Shown here in pieces: positions 27,444 to 37,845 of a stretch of 64,000 bases of DNA. Source of the stretch: Duganella sp. OV510 (GTDB taxonomy: Bacteria; Pseudomonadota; Gammaproteobacteria; Burkholderiales; Burkholderiaceae_D); NCBI RefSeq assembly GCF_900100205.1, contig NZ_FNEQ01000005.1, forward strand, positions 396,152-460,151. Reading direction: 5' to 3'. Position 1 is the first letter of the stretch, and each line of letters opens with the position of its first letter. The notes beneath the pieces are model-generated. The model made no database searches, had not been told where the DNA came from, and worked only from the letters and a program-made list of their open reading frames with translations. Position numbers and translations under genes: made by a program.

Positions 27444-27968
27444 GTGGATGTCCGGCATTACAATGAGTTGCTAGGTTTCTTTGTCCGCTCGGTGCGCGAT
27501 GTGCACGAGGCGCAGGATCTGGTGCAACAGACTTTCGAGCGCATGCTGTCGAAGGAAAATGCCGGACACAAAGCTGAACATCCGCGCGCGCTGCTGTACG
27601 AGATCGCGCGCAACCTGCTGGTTGACCGTCACCGCCACCTGAGCGTGCGCCTGCACGACAACGACGACGCACTGCACAACTATCCCGCCCTGCCCGCCTG
27701 CGAACCGGAGATTGCCTATGCCGGCATGCAGCGCGTGCAACAGCTGATCGCCACCATTGAGGCGCTGCCGCCGCGCTGCCGCGAGGCGTTCGTGCGGCAC
27801 CGCATCGATGGCTTGTCGCATGCCGAAGTGGCGGCGGAAATGGCGATCAGCCTGAACATGGTCGAGCGCCACATCATGCTGGCGGTGGCCACTTGCCGCA
27901 AGGCGCTGGGTGATAGCGGCCAGGCGGCCACCGCGCGGCGCTGCACACAGCTCGCTGGCCTGAGCTGA
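27444..27968 (+). CDS. fecI: ECF sigma factor, FecI type
   Basis: The 174-residue protein starts at GTG 27444; the nearby ATG is out of frame. Region 2 is seen in VHEAQDLVQQTFERML and HPRALLYEIARNLLVDRHR, and region 4 in IEALPPRCREAFVRHRIDGLSHAEVAAEM (core LSHAEVAAEM). FecI-type factors direct RNA polymerase to the promoter of the cognate outer-membrane receptor when the matching FecR passes on a surface signal. The Fur box just upstream makes it iron-repressed. fecR follows after 46 bp and the receptor after that, which is the standard order. Confidence 0.94.
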   Translation: MDVRHYNELLGFFVRSVRDVHEAQDLVQQTFERMLSKENAGHKAEHPRALLYEIARNLLVDRHRHLSVRLHDNDDALHNYPALPACEPEIAYAGMQRVQQLIATIEALPPRCREAFVRHRIDGLSHAEVAAEMAISLNMVERHIMLAVATCRKALGDSGQAATARRCTQLAGLS

Positions 27969-28014
27969 TGACGGCCCGGTGCCTGGCCGGGTATGAAGTC
28001 GCTATAATCTCGCC

Positions 28015-29310
28015 ATGACGCCCCGCCCGCCACAGCCACACTCCCACACGCCCGCCGCCGACACGCCGGCGCAGGATGCGTCCTTGCTGGACGAATTGTC
28101 GCCAGTGGAATATGAAGCGCTGCGCTGGTCGGTGCGCGTGGCAGATGGCCTGGATGCGCCAGGGCGCCAGCAGTTCGACGCCTGGCTGGCAGCCGACGCC
28201 ACGCATCGCGCCGCCTATGCCGACATGGCCGGCGTGCTGGATGAAGTCGATGCGCTGCCGCCCGCCGCCGCCGCGCATCTGAGCGCCCGCGTGGTGATCG
28301 ACTCGGCTGCCGCGTCGGCCGCCAACGCGCTCCACAGCAACCGCGCCGCCAGCCCATCTGCAGCAGACGCGACGCCGCGCGAGCCACAGACCGCCACGCG
28401 CACAACGCCAGCTGGGCCATCGCCCCCTGCGAACGCAACGCCAGCCGGGCCTTCGACCGCTGCGAGCACGACGCCAGCCGGACCATCGACCGCTGCGAGC
28501 GCGACGCCAGCCGGACCATTGACCGCTACGAACGCAATGCCAGCGGCACCATCGACCGCTGCGAGCGCGACGCCGCGCCGCGCCTGGCTGCAACATGCGC
28601 TGGCTGGCGTCGCAGTGCTGGCAACGGTCGGCGCGGGCTGGGCCGGTTACCAGCACTGGCAACAGCAGCCAACGTTCCAGCAACACTACGCCACCGCGCG
28701 TGGCCAGCAATTAAACACCGATCTGCCGGACGGCAGCCGCCTGCAACTCGACACCGCCACCGCCGCCGACGTCACGCTGTACCGCGACCACCGCGAAGTG
28801 CGCCTGACCGAAGGCCAGGCCGTATTCAAGGTCCATGGCGACAAGGCCCGCCCGTTCGACGTGCTGGCCGGCGACTCGCGCATCACCGTGGTCGGTACGA
28901 AATTCTCGGTGCGCTACCTGCCCGCCGGCATGCAGGTTGCCGTCATGGAAGGCAAGGTGCGCGTACAAGGTGGCGGCGAAGTGCGCCACCTGCTGCCTGG
29001 CCAGACCATCAGCGCCGGCAAGGATGGCCAGTTGAGCGAGGTTTCCAGCATGCCGGTCGACGCCATGGCCTCCTGGCTGAGTGGCCGCCTCAGCTTCGAC
29101 AACGCCCCGCTCATCGCTGTGCTGGCCGAACTGGCGCGCTACGGCGACACCGGCCTGCAAGTTCACGATGCCAAGGTCGGCCAACTGACCGTCACCGCCA
29201 GCGTCAATCTGCGCGACCCGCAAGGCTTCGCCCGCAGCCTGCCGCGCGTGCTGCCGGTGCGTCTGCGCGCGCTGCCCGGCGGCGGCAGCGACATCGTCGC
29301 CGCAAAATAA
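28015..29310 (+). CDS. fecR: FecR-type anti-sigma factor/signal transducer with repetitive linker
   Basis: The 431-residue protein is longer than the usual 310-340 because of a repeat-rich linker. Order: cytoplasmic sigma-binding domain about 25-80 (LSPVEYEALRW, RQQFDAWLAADATHRAAYA), linker with five 11-residue repeats at 131-185, one membrane helix about 194-214 (GVAVLATVGAGWAGYQ), periplasmic FecR domain about 220-330 (TDLPDGSRLQLDTAT, VGTKFSVRY), and a C-terminal secretin/TonB-short-like domain to the end (LSFDNAPLIAVLAELARYG). It holds FecI until the substrate-loaded receptor signals through its N-terminal domain. The ATG has no Shine-Dalgarno site; a TATAAT lies 7 bp before it. Confidence 0.93.
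   Translation: MTPRPPQPHSHTPAADTPAQDASLLDELSPVEYEALRWSVRVADGLDAPGRQQFDAWLAADATHRAAYADMAGVLDEVDALPPAAAAHLSARVVIDSAAASAANALHSNRAASPSAADATPREPQTATRTTPAGPSPPANATPAGPSTAASTTPAGPSTAASATPAGPLTATNAMPAAPSTAASATPRRAWLQHALAGVAVLATVGAGWAGYQHWQQQPTFQQHYATARGQQLNTDLPDGSRLQLDTATAADVTLYRDHREVRLTEGQAVFKVHGDKARPFDVLAGDSRITVVGTKFSVRYLPAGMQVAVMEGKVRVQGGGEVRHLLPGQTISAGKDGQLSEVSSMPVDAMASWLSGRLSFDNAPLIAVLAELARYGDTGLQVHDAKVGQLTVTASVNLRDPQGFARSLPRVLPVRLRALPGGGSDIVAAK
28405..28569 (+). repeat. Five tandem 33-bp repeats coding an 11-residue linker unit
   Basis: The units read TPAGPSPPANA, TPAGPSTAAST, TPAGPSTAASA, TPAGPLTATNA and MPAAPSTAASA. The period keeps frame, so gain or loss of a unit changes only the length of the FecR linker between the sigma-binding domain and the membrane helix. 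Confidence 0.9.
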
Positions 29311-29394
29311 ATCAAACTATTTTTGCCGGCGACATCAGGGTTCGCCATCCTGATACGTCTTCTCCACAACACAAGCCACTTTGGAGAAGAGTCA

Positions 29395-31857
29395 ATGCAG
29401 TCATCCCAGTCATCCCGTACCCGGTTGACGCTGGCGCCCCTGGCGCTGGCCATCGCCATGGCGCTCGGCGCCACGCCTTATGCCCACGCCGCCGCCGCCG
29501 ACACGCCAGTCGAACTGGCCATCGCCGCGCAGCCGCTGTCGCAGGCGCTGAATGAACTGGCGCGCAAGACCGGGACCACTTTCGTCGCCGCACCAGCGCT
29601 GCTGGTCAACAAGCAGGCGCCGGCGCTGTCCGGCAAGCTGACGCTGCGCCAGGCGCTGGATCGCCTGCTGGCCGGCAGCGGCCTGCTGGCGCACATCGAC
29701 GGTGACGCCATCACGCTGACGACAGCCCCAAAGCCGGGCGCCGAAAGCGTGCTGCAGGAGGTGCAGGTCAAGGCCAAGGCGGAGCAGTCGACTGAAGGCA
29801 CCGGCTCCTACACCGCCCGCGCGCTGACCATCGGCAAAGGCGTGCAAACCCTGCGCGAAACGCCGCAATCGGTCACCGTCATCACCCGCCAGCGGCTGGA
29901 CGACCAGAACCTGCAAACGGTCGGCGAAGTGCTGCTGCAAACCACCGGCGTCACCGCCCAGGAGCGCAACTTCGGCCACCTGACCTATAACGCGCGCGGC
30001 TTCTCCATCAGCAATTACCAGGTGGACGGTGTGCCGCGCGGCGAATATGGCGGCATCGGCATCGCCCCCGATCTGGCCATCTTCGACCGGGTGGAAGTGC
30101 TGCGCGGCGCCCCAGGCTTGCTGATTGGCAATGGCGATCCGAGCGGCACCGTCAACTTCGTGCGCAAGCGCCCGACGGCAGAAAAGCAGATCGACATCAT
30201 CGCCCGCGCCGGCCGCTGGAACACCTGGCGCCTGGACGTGGACGTGGCCGGCCCGCTCAACGCCGACGGCAGCGTACGCGGCCGCGTGGTCGCCTCGCAT
30301 GGCGAACGCGACTCCTATCTGAAGCACACCAGCATCGACACGCCGCTGTTGTACGGCATCCTCGAAGTCGACCTCAGCAAGGACACCATGCTGACCGTCG
30401 GCGCGCGTACCCAGTCGTACAACCAGAATGGCGGCCGGCTGATCGGCGGCATACCGCAATCGACCGACGGCAGCGACCTGCAACTGCCGCGCGACACCAC
30501 GCTGTCGCCCGCCTGGACCGGCATGGACACGCAGGCGCACGAAGGCTTCGCTGAAGTGCTGCACCGCTTCAACGACGACTGGCAGTTCAAGCTCAGCAGC
30601 AGCTACAGCCGCAGCTTCCGCCAGGACGTCGCCGCCCGCCGTTCCGGCTACGTCAACCCGGCCACGCTGACCGGCGCCAGCGTCAACGCGGTGGCGTATG
30701 GCGACGACGACTTCCGCTCCGGCGGCGTTGACGGCCAGCTGACCGGCAAGTTCAACGCCTTCGGCCGCCAGCACAGCCTGGTCGTCGGCGCCAACTGGGA
30801 ACGCGAGGAAAGCAACACCCGCAGCGCGCGCGTCAATTTCGCGCCGGCGCTGCCGATCAACTTCAACAACTACAGCGTCGATGGCCTGGTGGCGCCGGCA
30901 CGCCCGTCCTTCCCCGACACCTACCGCACGCTGATCGCAACGCACGGCCTGTACGGTAACGTCAAGCTGAATGTCACCGATCCGCTGAGCCTGATGCTGG
31001 GCGGCCGCCTGAGCTGGTATGAATCCAGCCAGGTGCTGCAACCGGCCGATGTCAGCAGCTACAACTACAAGCAGAGCCACGAGCTGACGCCATTTGTCGC
31101 CGCGATCTACAAGCTGAACCGGGACTGGTCGCTGTACGGCAGCTACACCGACATCTTCCAGTCGCAAAGCACCAGCTACACCGCCAGCGGCAAGCCGCTC
31201 GATCCGGCTGTCGGCAAGAACTACGAAGCCGGCATCAAGGGCGAGCTGTTTGACGGCAGGCTGAACGCCTCGCTGGCGGTGTTCCACATCGTGCAGACGG
31301 GCCGCGCCGCCACCGATCCGGCCTCGCCGCTCGATTGCCCTGGCACGCCGGCAGCTGGCGGCTGCTCGATCAACAGCGGCAAGGTCAAGAGTGATGGCTT
31401 CGAGGCCGAACTGAGCGGCGAAGTCGTGAAGAATCTGCAAATCTCGGCCGGCTACACCTATAACGATGCCAAGTACGTCAACTTACGCGGTGACGACGGC
31501 AAGCCGCTGTTGCAGGAAGGCCGTGCCTTCGGTGCGGATTACACGCCGCGTCACCTGGTGCGCGTCTGGAGTTCGTGGAAGCCGTCCGGTGCACTGGCTG
31601 GCTACACCTTCGGCGGTGGTGTCTCGCTGCAATCGAAACTGTCCGACCTCGATGAGTATGCACCGGCTGGCCTCTCGCCTCGCATCCAGGGCGGCTACGC
31701 ACTGTGGAGCGCGATGGCCGGCTACCGCATCTCGCAGAACGTCACCGCCACGCTGAACGTCGCCAACCTGTTCGACAAGCGCTACTTCCAGGGTGCCTGG
31801 CAGAGCTTCTACGGCTCGCCGCGTAACGTCACCCTGACGCTGCGCGCGCAATACTAA
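29395..31857 (+). CDS. TonB-dependent siderophore receptor with STN signalling domain (FecA/FpvA type)
   Basis: ATG 29395 is chosen over an upstream frame because it follows GGAGAAGAG and opens a signal peptide ending near AHA (about residue 32). The 820-residue protein has an STN domain about 38-100 (ELAIAAQPLSQALNELARKT), the part that contacts FecR, then a plug about 125-240 (ETPQSVTVITRQRL; VEVLRGAPGLLIGNGDPSGT) and a beta-barrel ending in Tyr after ALTLRAQ-like strand residues (TLTLRAQY). The plug is of the siderophore subfamily, so the ligand is probably a ferric siderophore, identity unknown. It is third in the Fur-controlled operon. Confidence 0.95.
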   Translation: MQSSQSSRTRLTLAPLALAIAMALGATPYAHAAAADTPVELAIAAQPLSQALNELARKTGTTFVAAPALLVNKQAPALSGKLTLRQALDRLLAGSGLLAHIDGDAITLTTAPKPGAESVLQEVQVKAKAEQSTEGTGSYTARALTIGKGVQTLRETPQSVTVITRQRLDDQNLQTVGEVLLQTTGVTAQERNFGHLTYNARGFSISNYQVDGVPRGEYGGIGIAPDLAIFDRVEVLRGAPGLLIGNGDPSGTVNFVRKRPTAEKQIDIIARAGRWNTWRLDVDVAGPLNADGSVRGRVVASHGERDSYLKHTSIDTPLLYGILEVDLSKDTMLTVGARTQSYNQNGGRLIGGIPQSTDGSDLQLPRDTTLSPAWTGMDTQAHEGFAEVLHRFNDDWQFKLSSSYSRSFRQDVAARRSGYVNPATLTGASVNAVAYGDDDFRSGGVDGQLTGKFNAFGRQHSLVVGANWEREESNTRSARVNFAPALPINFNNYSVDGLVAPARPSFPDTYRTLIATHGLYGNVKLNVTDPLSLMLGGRLSWYESSQVLQPADVSSYNYKQSHELTPFVAAIYKLNRDWSLYGSYTDIFQSQSTSYTASGKPLDPAVGKNYEAGIKGELFDGRLNASLAVFHIVQTGRAATDPASPLDCPGTPAAGGCSINSGKVKSDGFEAELSGEVVKNLQISAGYTYNDAKYVNLRGDDGKPLLQEGRAFGADYTPRHLVRVWSSWKPSGALAGYTFGGGVSLQSKLSDLDEYAPAGLSPRIQGGYALWSAMAGYRISQNVTATLNVANLFDKRYFQGAWQSFYGSPRNVTLTLRAQY

Positions 31858-31862
31858 GCCGC

Positions 31863-33491
31863 ATGAAGGAAGGTTTTCGCCAGTGCATGGCCTGGCTGCA
31901 CACCTGGGTCGGCCTGGTAACCGGCTGGGTGCTGTTGCTGGTGTTTGTCACCGGCACCGCTGGCTATTTCCAGTTCGAGATCACCCGCTGGATGAAGCCG
32001 GAGTTGCCGCTGCGGCCGGCCATGCCGGCGGTGGCCACCGCACAGGGTGTCACCACGGCGCAATCGCTGCTGGCACGTCAGGCCGGTGACGCCGAGCGCT
32101 GGATCATCCACGTCGACGGCGGCCGCGACAGCATGGACTGGCGGCTGCACTGGCCCGGCCTGCTCGAAAACCTCGACCATGGTTACGGCAGCATCGTTAT
32201 CGATCCCGTCACCGGCGCCAGGCTGCCGACCGAAGCTGGTCAGCCGCGCGACACCGGCGGCGGCAATGCGCTGTACCGCATGCACTACGAGCTGCACGCC
32301 ATGCCACGCGAAACCGCCATCCTGATCGTCGGCTTCAGCACCATGCTGATGCTGCTGGCCATCGTCAGCGGCGTCATCACGCACAAGAAAATCTTCGCCG
32401 ACTTCTTCACCTTCCGGCCCGGCAAGGGCCAGCGCAGCTGGCTGGACGCACACAACGTGGTCAGCGTCATGGCCCTGCCCTTCTTTGTGATCATCACCTA
32501 CAGCGGCCTGGTGTTTTTCATGGACCACTACCTGCCGGCCGCCATGCACGCCGAATACGGCTGGAGCAAGCTATGGCCCAACAAGGGCTACAGCACGCCG
32601 CTGAATCCGCGCGCCAACTCGCGCTTCGACCCGGACTTCCGCCTCAATCCCGAATGGGACGATGCGCTGCCTGGCTCCGGCCTGCGCGCCCCATTGGCCG
32701 ATCTGCGCGGCCCGCTGCGCATCGCTGAAACCGCCTGGGGCGCGGGGCAGGTCAGCCGCATCTGGGTCGAACATCCTGGCCAGCAAGGGGCGCGTGTGAC
32801 CATTTTCCGCAAGTTCCCCGGCCCGATGCGCAGCGAGCAGGCGCTGCTGTTCGACGGCGTCAGCGGCCTGCCGAGCAGCGAGCCGCGCCAGCAGAGTCGC
32901 GCTGGCGGCGTGTGGCAAGCGCAAAACCTGCTAACCGACCTGCATGAAGGCGTGTTCGCTGGCTGGACGCTGCGCTGGCTGTACTTCCTCAGCGGCCTGC
33001 TGGGCTGCACCATGATCGCCACCGGGCTGGTGCTGTGGACCGTCAAGCGCCGCCGCAAGCAGCAAAACGAATTTGGCTTCCGCCTGGTGGACACCTTGAA
33101 CATCGCCACCGTGGCCGGGCTGTGGAGCGCGCTGGCGGCCTACTTCTGGGCCAACCGGCTGCTGCCGCTGGACCTGGCCGGCCGCGCCGCGTGGGAACAG
33201 CACAGCATGTACATCGTCTGGGGAGTCATGCTGATGCATGCCACGCTACGGCTGCGCTTTACCGACGCGTTGCGCGTGTGGCAGGAACAATTGTGGCTGG
33301 CGGCCGCCGCGTTGTGCGCCGTACCGCTGCTGAATGCGCTGACCACCGAACGCCACCTCGGCGTCACTTTGCGCGCCGGCGACTGGGTGCTGGCCGGCGT
33401 TGACCTGACACTGCTGGCGCTGGGCCTTTTCCTGGCAATGGCCGCCGTCAAAGTCGGCCGCAAGCGGCGAGCCGCCGGAGTAGCGGCATGA
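31863..33491 (+). CDS. PepSY-associated membrane protein, iron-uptake linked (PiuB type)
   Basis: The 542-residue inner-membrane protein begins 5 bp after the receptor stop. It has an N-terminal helix (WLHTWVGLVTGWVLLLVFVTG), a central pair around SGVITHKKIFADFFTFRPGK, and several C-terminal helices, with large periplasmic PepSY-type stretches between. LHTWVGL and HNVVSVMALPF are typical of the family. Members found in siderophore operons are thought to help release iron from, or move, the ferric siderophore; FoxB-like reductase activity has been shown for some relatives, but not for this one. Its stop overlaps the next start by 4 bp. Confidence 0.88.
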   Translation: MKEGFRQCMAWLHTWVGLVTGWVLLLVFVTGTAGYFQFEITRWMKPELPLRPAMPAVATAQGVTTAQSLLARQAGDAERWIIHVDGGRDSMDWRLHWPGLLENLDHGYGSIVIDPVTGARLPTEAGQPRDTGGGNALYRMHYELHAMPRETAILIVGFSTMLMLLAIVSGVITHKKIFADFFTFRPGKGQRSWLDAHNVVSVMALPFFVIITYSGLVFFMDHYLPAAMHAEYGWSKLWPNKGYSTPLNPRANSRFDPDFRLNPEWDDALPGSGLRAPLADLRGPLRIAETAWGAGQVSRIWVEHPGQQGARVTIFRKFPGPMRSEQALLFDGVSGLPSSEPRQQSRAGGVWQAQNLLTDLHEGVFAGWTLRWLYFLSGLLGCTMIATGLVLWTVKRRRKQQNEFGFRLVDTLNIATVAGLWSALAAYFWANRLLPLDLAGRAAWEQHSMYIVWGVMLMHATLRLRFTDALRVWQEQLWLAAAALCAVPLLNALTTERHLGVTLRAGDWVLAGVDLTLLALGLFLAMAAVKVGRKRRAAGVAA

Positions 33492-33781
33492 ACGCGCACG
33501 AACAGCGCCGCTACCGCTGGCACGTGTTCAGCCGGGTGCTGGCCGCCGCGCTGGGCGGCTATGTACTGACATCGCTGATCACCGTCGCGCTGGCGCAACT
33601 GCTGTCGCGTACGTTCGGCGTGCTGCCGGCAGCGGCGGTGCTGAGCGCGACGCTGCTCAGCTTTGCGGTCTACACGGTGATTGTGTGCTGGATATTCAGC
33701 ACGCGCAGCGCCACGCGCGCCTGGCTGGGCGTGGCGCTGCCGAGCCTGGCGCTGGGCGCGCTGCTGCTTATTTGCCGTTGA
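33488..33781 (+). CDS. DUF3649-type small membrane protein of the iron operon
   Basis: The 97-residue protein has three hydrophobic segments (VLAAALGGYVLTSLITVALA; LPAAAVLSATLLSFAVYTVI; VALPSLALGALLLIC) after a short basic start (MNAHEQRRYRWHVFS). Proteins of this kind occur at the end of TonB-receptor/PepSY iron operons and are of unknown mechanism. Coupling through ATGA to the PepSY gene supports a joint role. The 3' end overlaps the convergent DUF2059 gene by 14 bp. Confidence 0.85.
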   Translation: MNAHEQRRYRWHVFSRVLAAALGGYVLTSLITVALAQLLSRTFGVLPAAAVLSATLLSFAVYTVIVCWIFSTRSATRAWLGVALPSLALGALLLICR

Positions 33782-34271
33782 TGACTTCTTTCAGCAACAC
33801 GAAGGTTTCGTGGTGGATGGCTTGCTCGTTGGCCTTGAACTCCTTGTCGGCTTTCAGGTAGGCCGGCTTCTTCAGCTCCGCCTGTTCGGCTGCGGTTGGC
33901 TTGGGCGCGGTCGCATACATCTGCGCGCTGCTGTTGTAGGTATCGTGCAGCACTTTCTTGCCATAGCTGGACTGGTAGAACTTCGTCATTTCCAGCGAGG
34001 TTTCGGTGCTCAGCAGCTTGGCCACCGGCGTTGCCAGCCTGGTGTAGACGAATTCCGGCTGCAGCTTGATGACCTTGTCCATCACCTGCTTGCGCTGCTC
34101 CGGCGATGCATACTTGCTCATGCCGGCGGTCATGCGCATCATTTTTTCCGCCTGCATGGCGGCCATCAGGTCATGCGCGGCCTTGACCTGCGCGGCGTCC
34201 GGATTGGGTGTAGCGGCGTGTGCGGCGCCGGCCAGCAAGGCGGCGCTCAATATGGTGGCGATAAATTTCAT
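33768..34271 (-). CDS. Exported DUF2059-type protein
   Basis: ATG 34269-34271 follows AGAGGAGAAG and starts a signal peptide (MKFIATILSAALLAGAAHA). The mature part is helical and charged, with the DUF2059 core SPEQRKQVMDKVI and LSTETSLEMTKFYQSSYGKK. The 167-residue length fits the family. It is a small periplasmic protein of unknown role, not part of the iron operon, which runs the other way. Confidence 0.85.
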   Translation of the reverse strand: MKFIATILSAALLAGAAHAATPNPDAAQVKAAHDLMAAMQAEKMMRMTAGMSKYASPEQRKQVMDKVIKLQPEFVYTRLATPVAKLLSTETSLEMTKFYQSSYGKKVLHDTYNSSAQMYATAPKPTAAEQAELKKPAYLKADKEFKANEQAIHHETFVLLKEVINGK

Positions 34272-34354
34272 AGGCTTCTCCTCTGATTTTTCCTGCATTC
34301 TAGCTGGAAAAACAAAATACCTACGCACCAATAAAAAAACCGCAGCGGAAAATA

Positions 34355-34381
34355 AAAAAGCTCCCCGAAGGGAGCTTTTTT
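34355..34381 (-). terminator. Terminator downstream of the two tRNA-Ser genes
   Basis: AAAAAGCTCCC and GGGAGCTTTTT pair around CGAA; the U tract exists on both strands. On the minus strand it starts 10 bp after the second tRNA, so it ends that transcript; on the plus strand nothing obvious reads into it. Confidence 0.85.
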
Positions 34382-34390
34382 ACTGAATAT

Positions 34391-34480
<90 letters not shown>

Positions 34481-34520
34481 TGGTGACGCATTTACTACAT
34501 TTTTCTCACATCCAAACAAA

Positions 34521-34610
<90 letters not shown>

Positions 34611-34641
34611 GTTTTCCCACCTGCTGCTGCGAGAAGGCAAG

Positions 34642-34647
34642 ATTATA
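34642..34647 (-). promoter_or_regulatory. -10 box for the tRNA-Ser pair
   Basis: TATAAT on the minus strand, 32 bp before the tRNA 5' end, in the gap after serS. No good -35 is seen at 16-18 bp, so read-through from serS may also contribute. Confidence 0.4.
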
Positions 34648-34678
34648 GCAGGTGATTGAGAAAATGGAAGGACAATTT

Positions 34679-36025
<1,347 letters not shown>

Positions 36026-36060
36026 CTAGCGAGTTTTGCGCAGCCCGCCGGCTGCCGCCA

Positions 36061-36267
36061 TTACAGTACGGCTTTTTCGGCGGCGGTCAGGCGTTTGGCC
36101 GTCACCGTCACGGTTGGCAGCACGCTGTCAGCCTTGGCAACGACCACCGCTTTGTCGGCTGGCAGGTAGATATCGACGCGGCCGTCGGCGGCGGTGGCGA
36201 AGCTGGTGGCGCCGGCAACGACGACAGCAGCAGCGAAGATGACTTCCATGTGTTTGGCGATGTTCAT
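36061..36267 (-). CDS. 68-residue exported protein, function unknown
   Basis: The start follows AAGGAG at normal spacing. A signal peptide is evident (MEVIFAAAVVVAGATSFATA) from about residue 7, with cleavage expected near residue 27, leaving about 40 residues (ADGRVDIYLPADKAVVVAKA...VTVTAKRLTAAEKAVL). The mature peptide alternates hydrophobic and polar residues like a short beta hairpin. I do not recognise the family. It is a single gene between serS and the divergent lipoprotein gene. Confidence 0.7.
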   Translation of the reverse strand: MNIAKHMEVIFAAAVVVAGATSFATAADGRVDIYLPADKAVVVAKADSVLPTVTVTAKRLTAAEKAVL

Positions 36268-36511
36268 GATGTACTCCTTCAGGTGTTGGTTTCAGTAAGT
36301 GCTGCGGTATGGTTGTACTGTACCTAAAGGCGTTCCGGCCCGCGATGGGGATGCGACGAAGCGCAAGAAACGGCGCCTGAAATGCAAAAACACGGTGGAA
36401 AGGCGCGCAGGCCGGGTGCTGTAGGATTTCTCCTACGCAACTAATCGTGCGCCATATATTCGTTGAAATTTGTACTATGTATTCAACAGTACAAAGTTCA
36501 AAGGAGAAGAA

Positions 36512-36928
36512 ATGAAGACCAATATCCTGAAATTTGCAGCGGCCAGCGCCGTGGCAATGATCGCAGCAGGCTGCGCCTCGACCGGCGGCTCGTCGTGGAA
36601 TAACGAACCGCCACCGCCGGCCAATCCGGCTTTCGCGGCTGAGATGAACAAGTTCAACGCCCAGTTCCCGAACGACAAGGCGACCAAGTACGAGGAAGTC
36701 TCGCTCAACTATAACAATGCGAAAAAGCTGGACGAACGCGGCAACTGCCACGACATCACCAAACATCCGGTGGTTATCATCCTCACGCTGGACGCCAGCG
36801 GCAAGGTAACCCGCACCACCACCGACGTCGAAGGCAAGAAAGCCGAGTGCTTCCGCCAGGCTTATGCTGGCGCGCAATTGCCGCCGCCGCCGTTCGCTCC
36901 TTACCAGAAGCCGATCCGCCTGCGCTAA
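36512..36928 (+). CDS. Small lipoprotein, function unknown
   Basis: ATG 36512 is preceded by AAAGGAGAAG; an upstream in-frame start lacks such a site. The 138-residue product has a lipoprotein signal with lipobox AAGC (Cys24), then a proline-rich stretch (NNEPPPPANP) and a domain with a TonB-C-like pattern: CHDITKHPVVIILTLDASGK, TTTDVEGKKAECFRQAYAG, then PPPPFAPYQKP. A lipid-anchored periplasmic protein is likely. It resembles the energy-transducing-protein fold in which a strand ends in a conserved Cys pair (Cys74 and Cys110 region), but I cannot name the family. Confidence 0.75.
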   Translation: MKTNILKFAAASAVAMIAAGCASTGGSSWNNEPPPPANPAFAAEMNKFNAQFPNDKATKYEEVSLNYNNAKKLDERGNCHDITKHPVVIILTLDASGKVTRTTTDVEGKKAECFRQAYAGAQLPPPPFAPYQKPIRLR

Positions 36929-37755
36929 GCGGCGTCTTCCTCGGCCGCTTCCTCGGTCTCGGCAGGCTTTTCCAGCCAGTTGATGATGATATCGTTGAAG
37001 CGCTCCGGCTGGCGCACCATCGGCCAGTGGTCGGCTTCCATCGCCACCACCTTGCAGCCTGGCTTGGCTGCAAGGTTTTCGGTCCACTGCGGCGAGTGGA
37101 ACATGAACGGCTTGTTGGTGCCGTAGATGAACAGCATCGGCACCTTGGGCACAAACGGTACCAGCGAATGATAGGAACCGGCCGCGCCTGCGGTCAGGAT
37201 GTAGTACGGGAAATTCATGCCCGCGCTGATGTATTCGCGTGGCGATGGCGCACCCAGCACCCGTACCATGGTCCTGGTCAGCATATTGCCCAGCGGGCCA
37301 CCCATGGCCCAGGCCAGCGCCAGCGTGCTCTGGTAACCGCTGACCATCATCTTCTGTCCCACCGAACGTGAACGCGTGGTGGCACGCGACTGCGCATCGC
37401 CGATATCGACGCCGATGACGGCCGACACCATCGACTTGTTACGCATATAAAATTCATAGCCGAACACGCAACCCCAGTCGTGTAGCATCAGGATCACTTT
37501 CTGCTTCTGGCTGACGCTGTTAACGATGTGCAGCAGGACGCGCATGGTCGCGTCCAGGGAATAGGAGCGGCGCGGCTTGCGGATGTCGAATCCCGGCAGC
37601 GTAAAGCGCACGCAACGATAACGATGGCGCAGCTCAGCCACCTGGGCGTCCCACAGGCGGTAGGTATCCGGCCAGCCGTGGATCATGACGATGGTTTCGG
37701 TGCCCTCGCCTTCCACATGAATCTCAATACCATCGACCACCAACTCCTTGCTCAT
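36925..37755 (-). CDS. Alpha/beta hydrolase with Asp nucleophile (epoxide-hydrolase/dehalogenase-like)
   Basis: ATG 37753-37755 directly follows AGGAGAAGGA and is preferred over an earlier Met. The 276-residue cytoplasmic protein has HGWPDTYRLW (oxyanion motif), the elbow HDWG (Asp in place of Ser, as in epoxide hydrolases and haloalkane dehalogenases), YGTNKPFMFHS near the acid, and a catalytic His in EADHWPM. The C-terminus is acidic (ETEEAAEEDAA). The substrate is unknown. It overlaps the convergent lipoprotein gene by 4 bp. Confidence 0.83.
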   Translation of the reverse strand: MSKELVVDGIEIHVEGEGTETIVMIHGWPDTYRLWDAQVAELRHRYRCVRFTLPGFDIRKPRRSYSLDATMRVLLHIVNSVSQKQKVILMLHDWGCVFGYEFYMRNKSMVSAVIGVDIGDAQSRATTRSRSVGQKMMVSGYQSTLALAWAMGGPLGNMLTRTMVRVLGAPSPREYISAGMNFPYYILTAGAAGSYHSLVPFVPKVPMLFIYGTNKPFMFHSPQWTENLAAKPGCKVVAMEADHWPMVRQPERFNDIIINWLEKPAETEEAAEEDAA

Positions 37756-37845
37756 TCCTTCTCCTGATGCGTTTTTTGGGCATAACGACATCATGCCAGC
37801 TTTGGCAATATTTTTCTTCTGGAAATTTAATCAGCAGCAGGCGAC

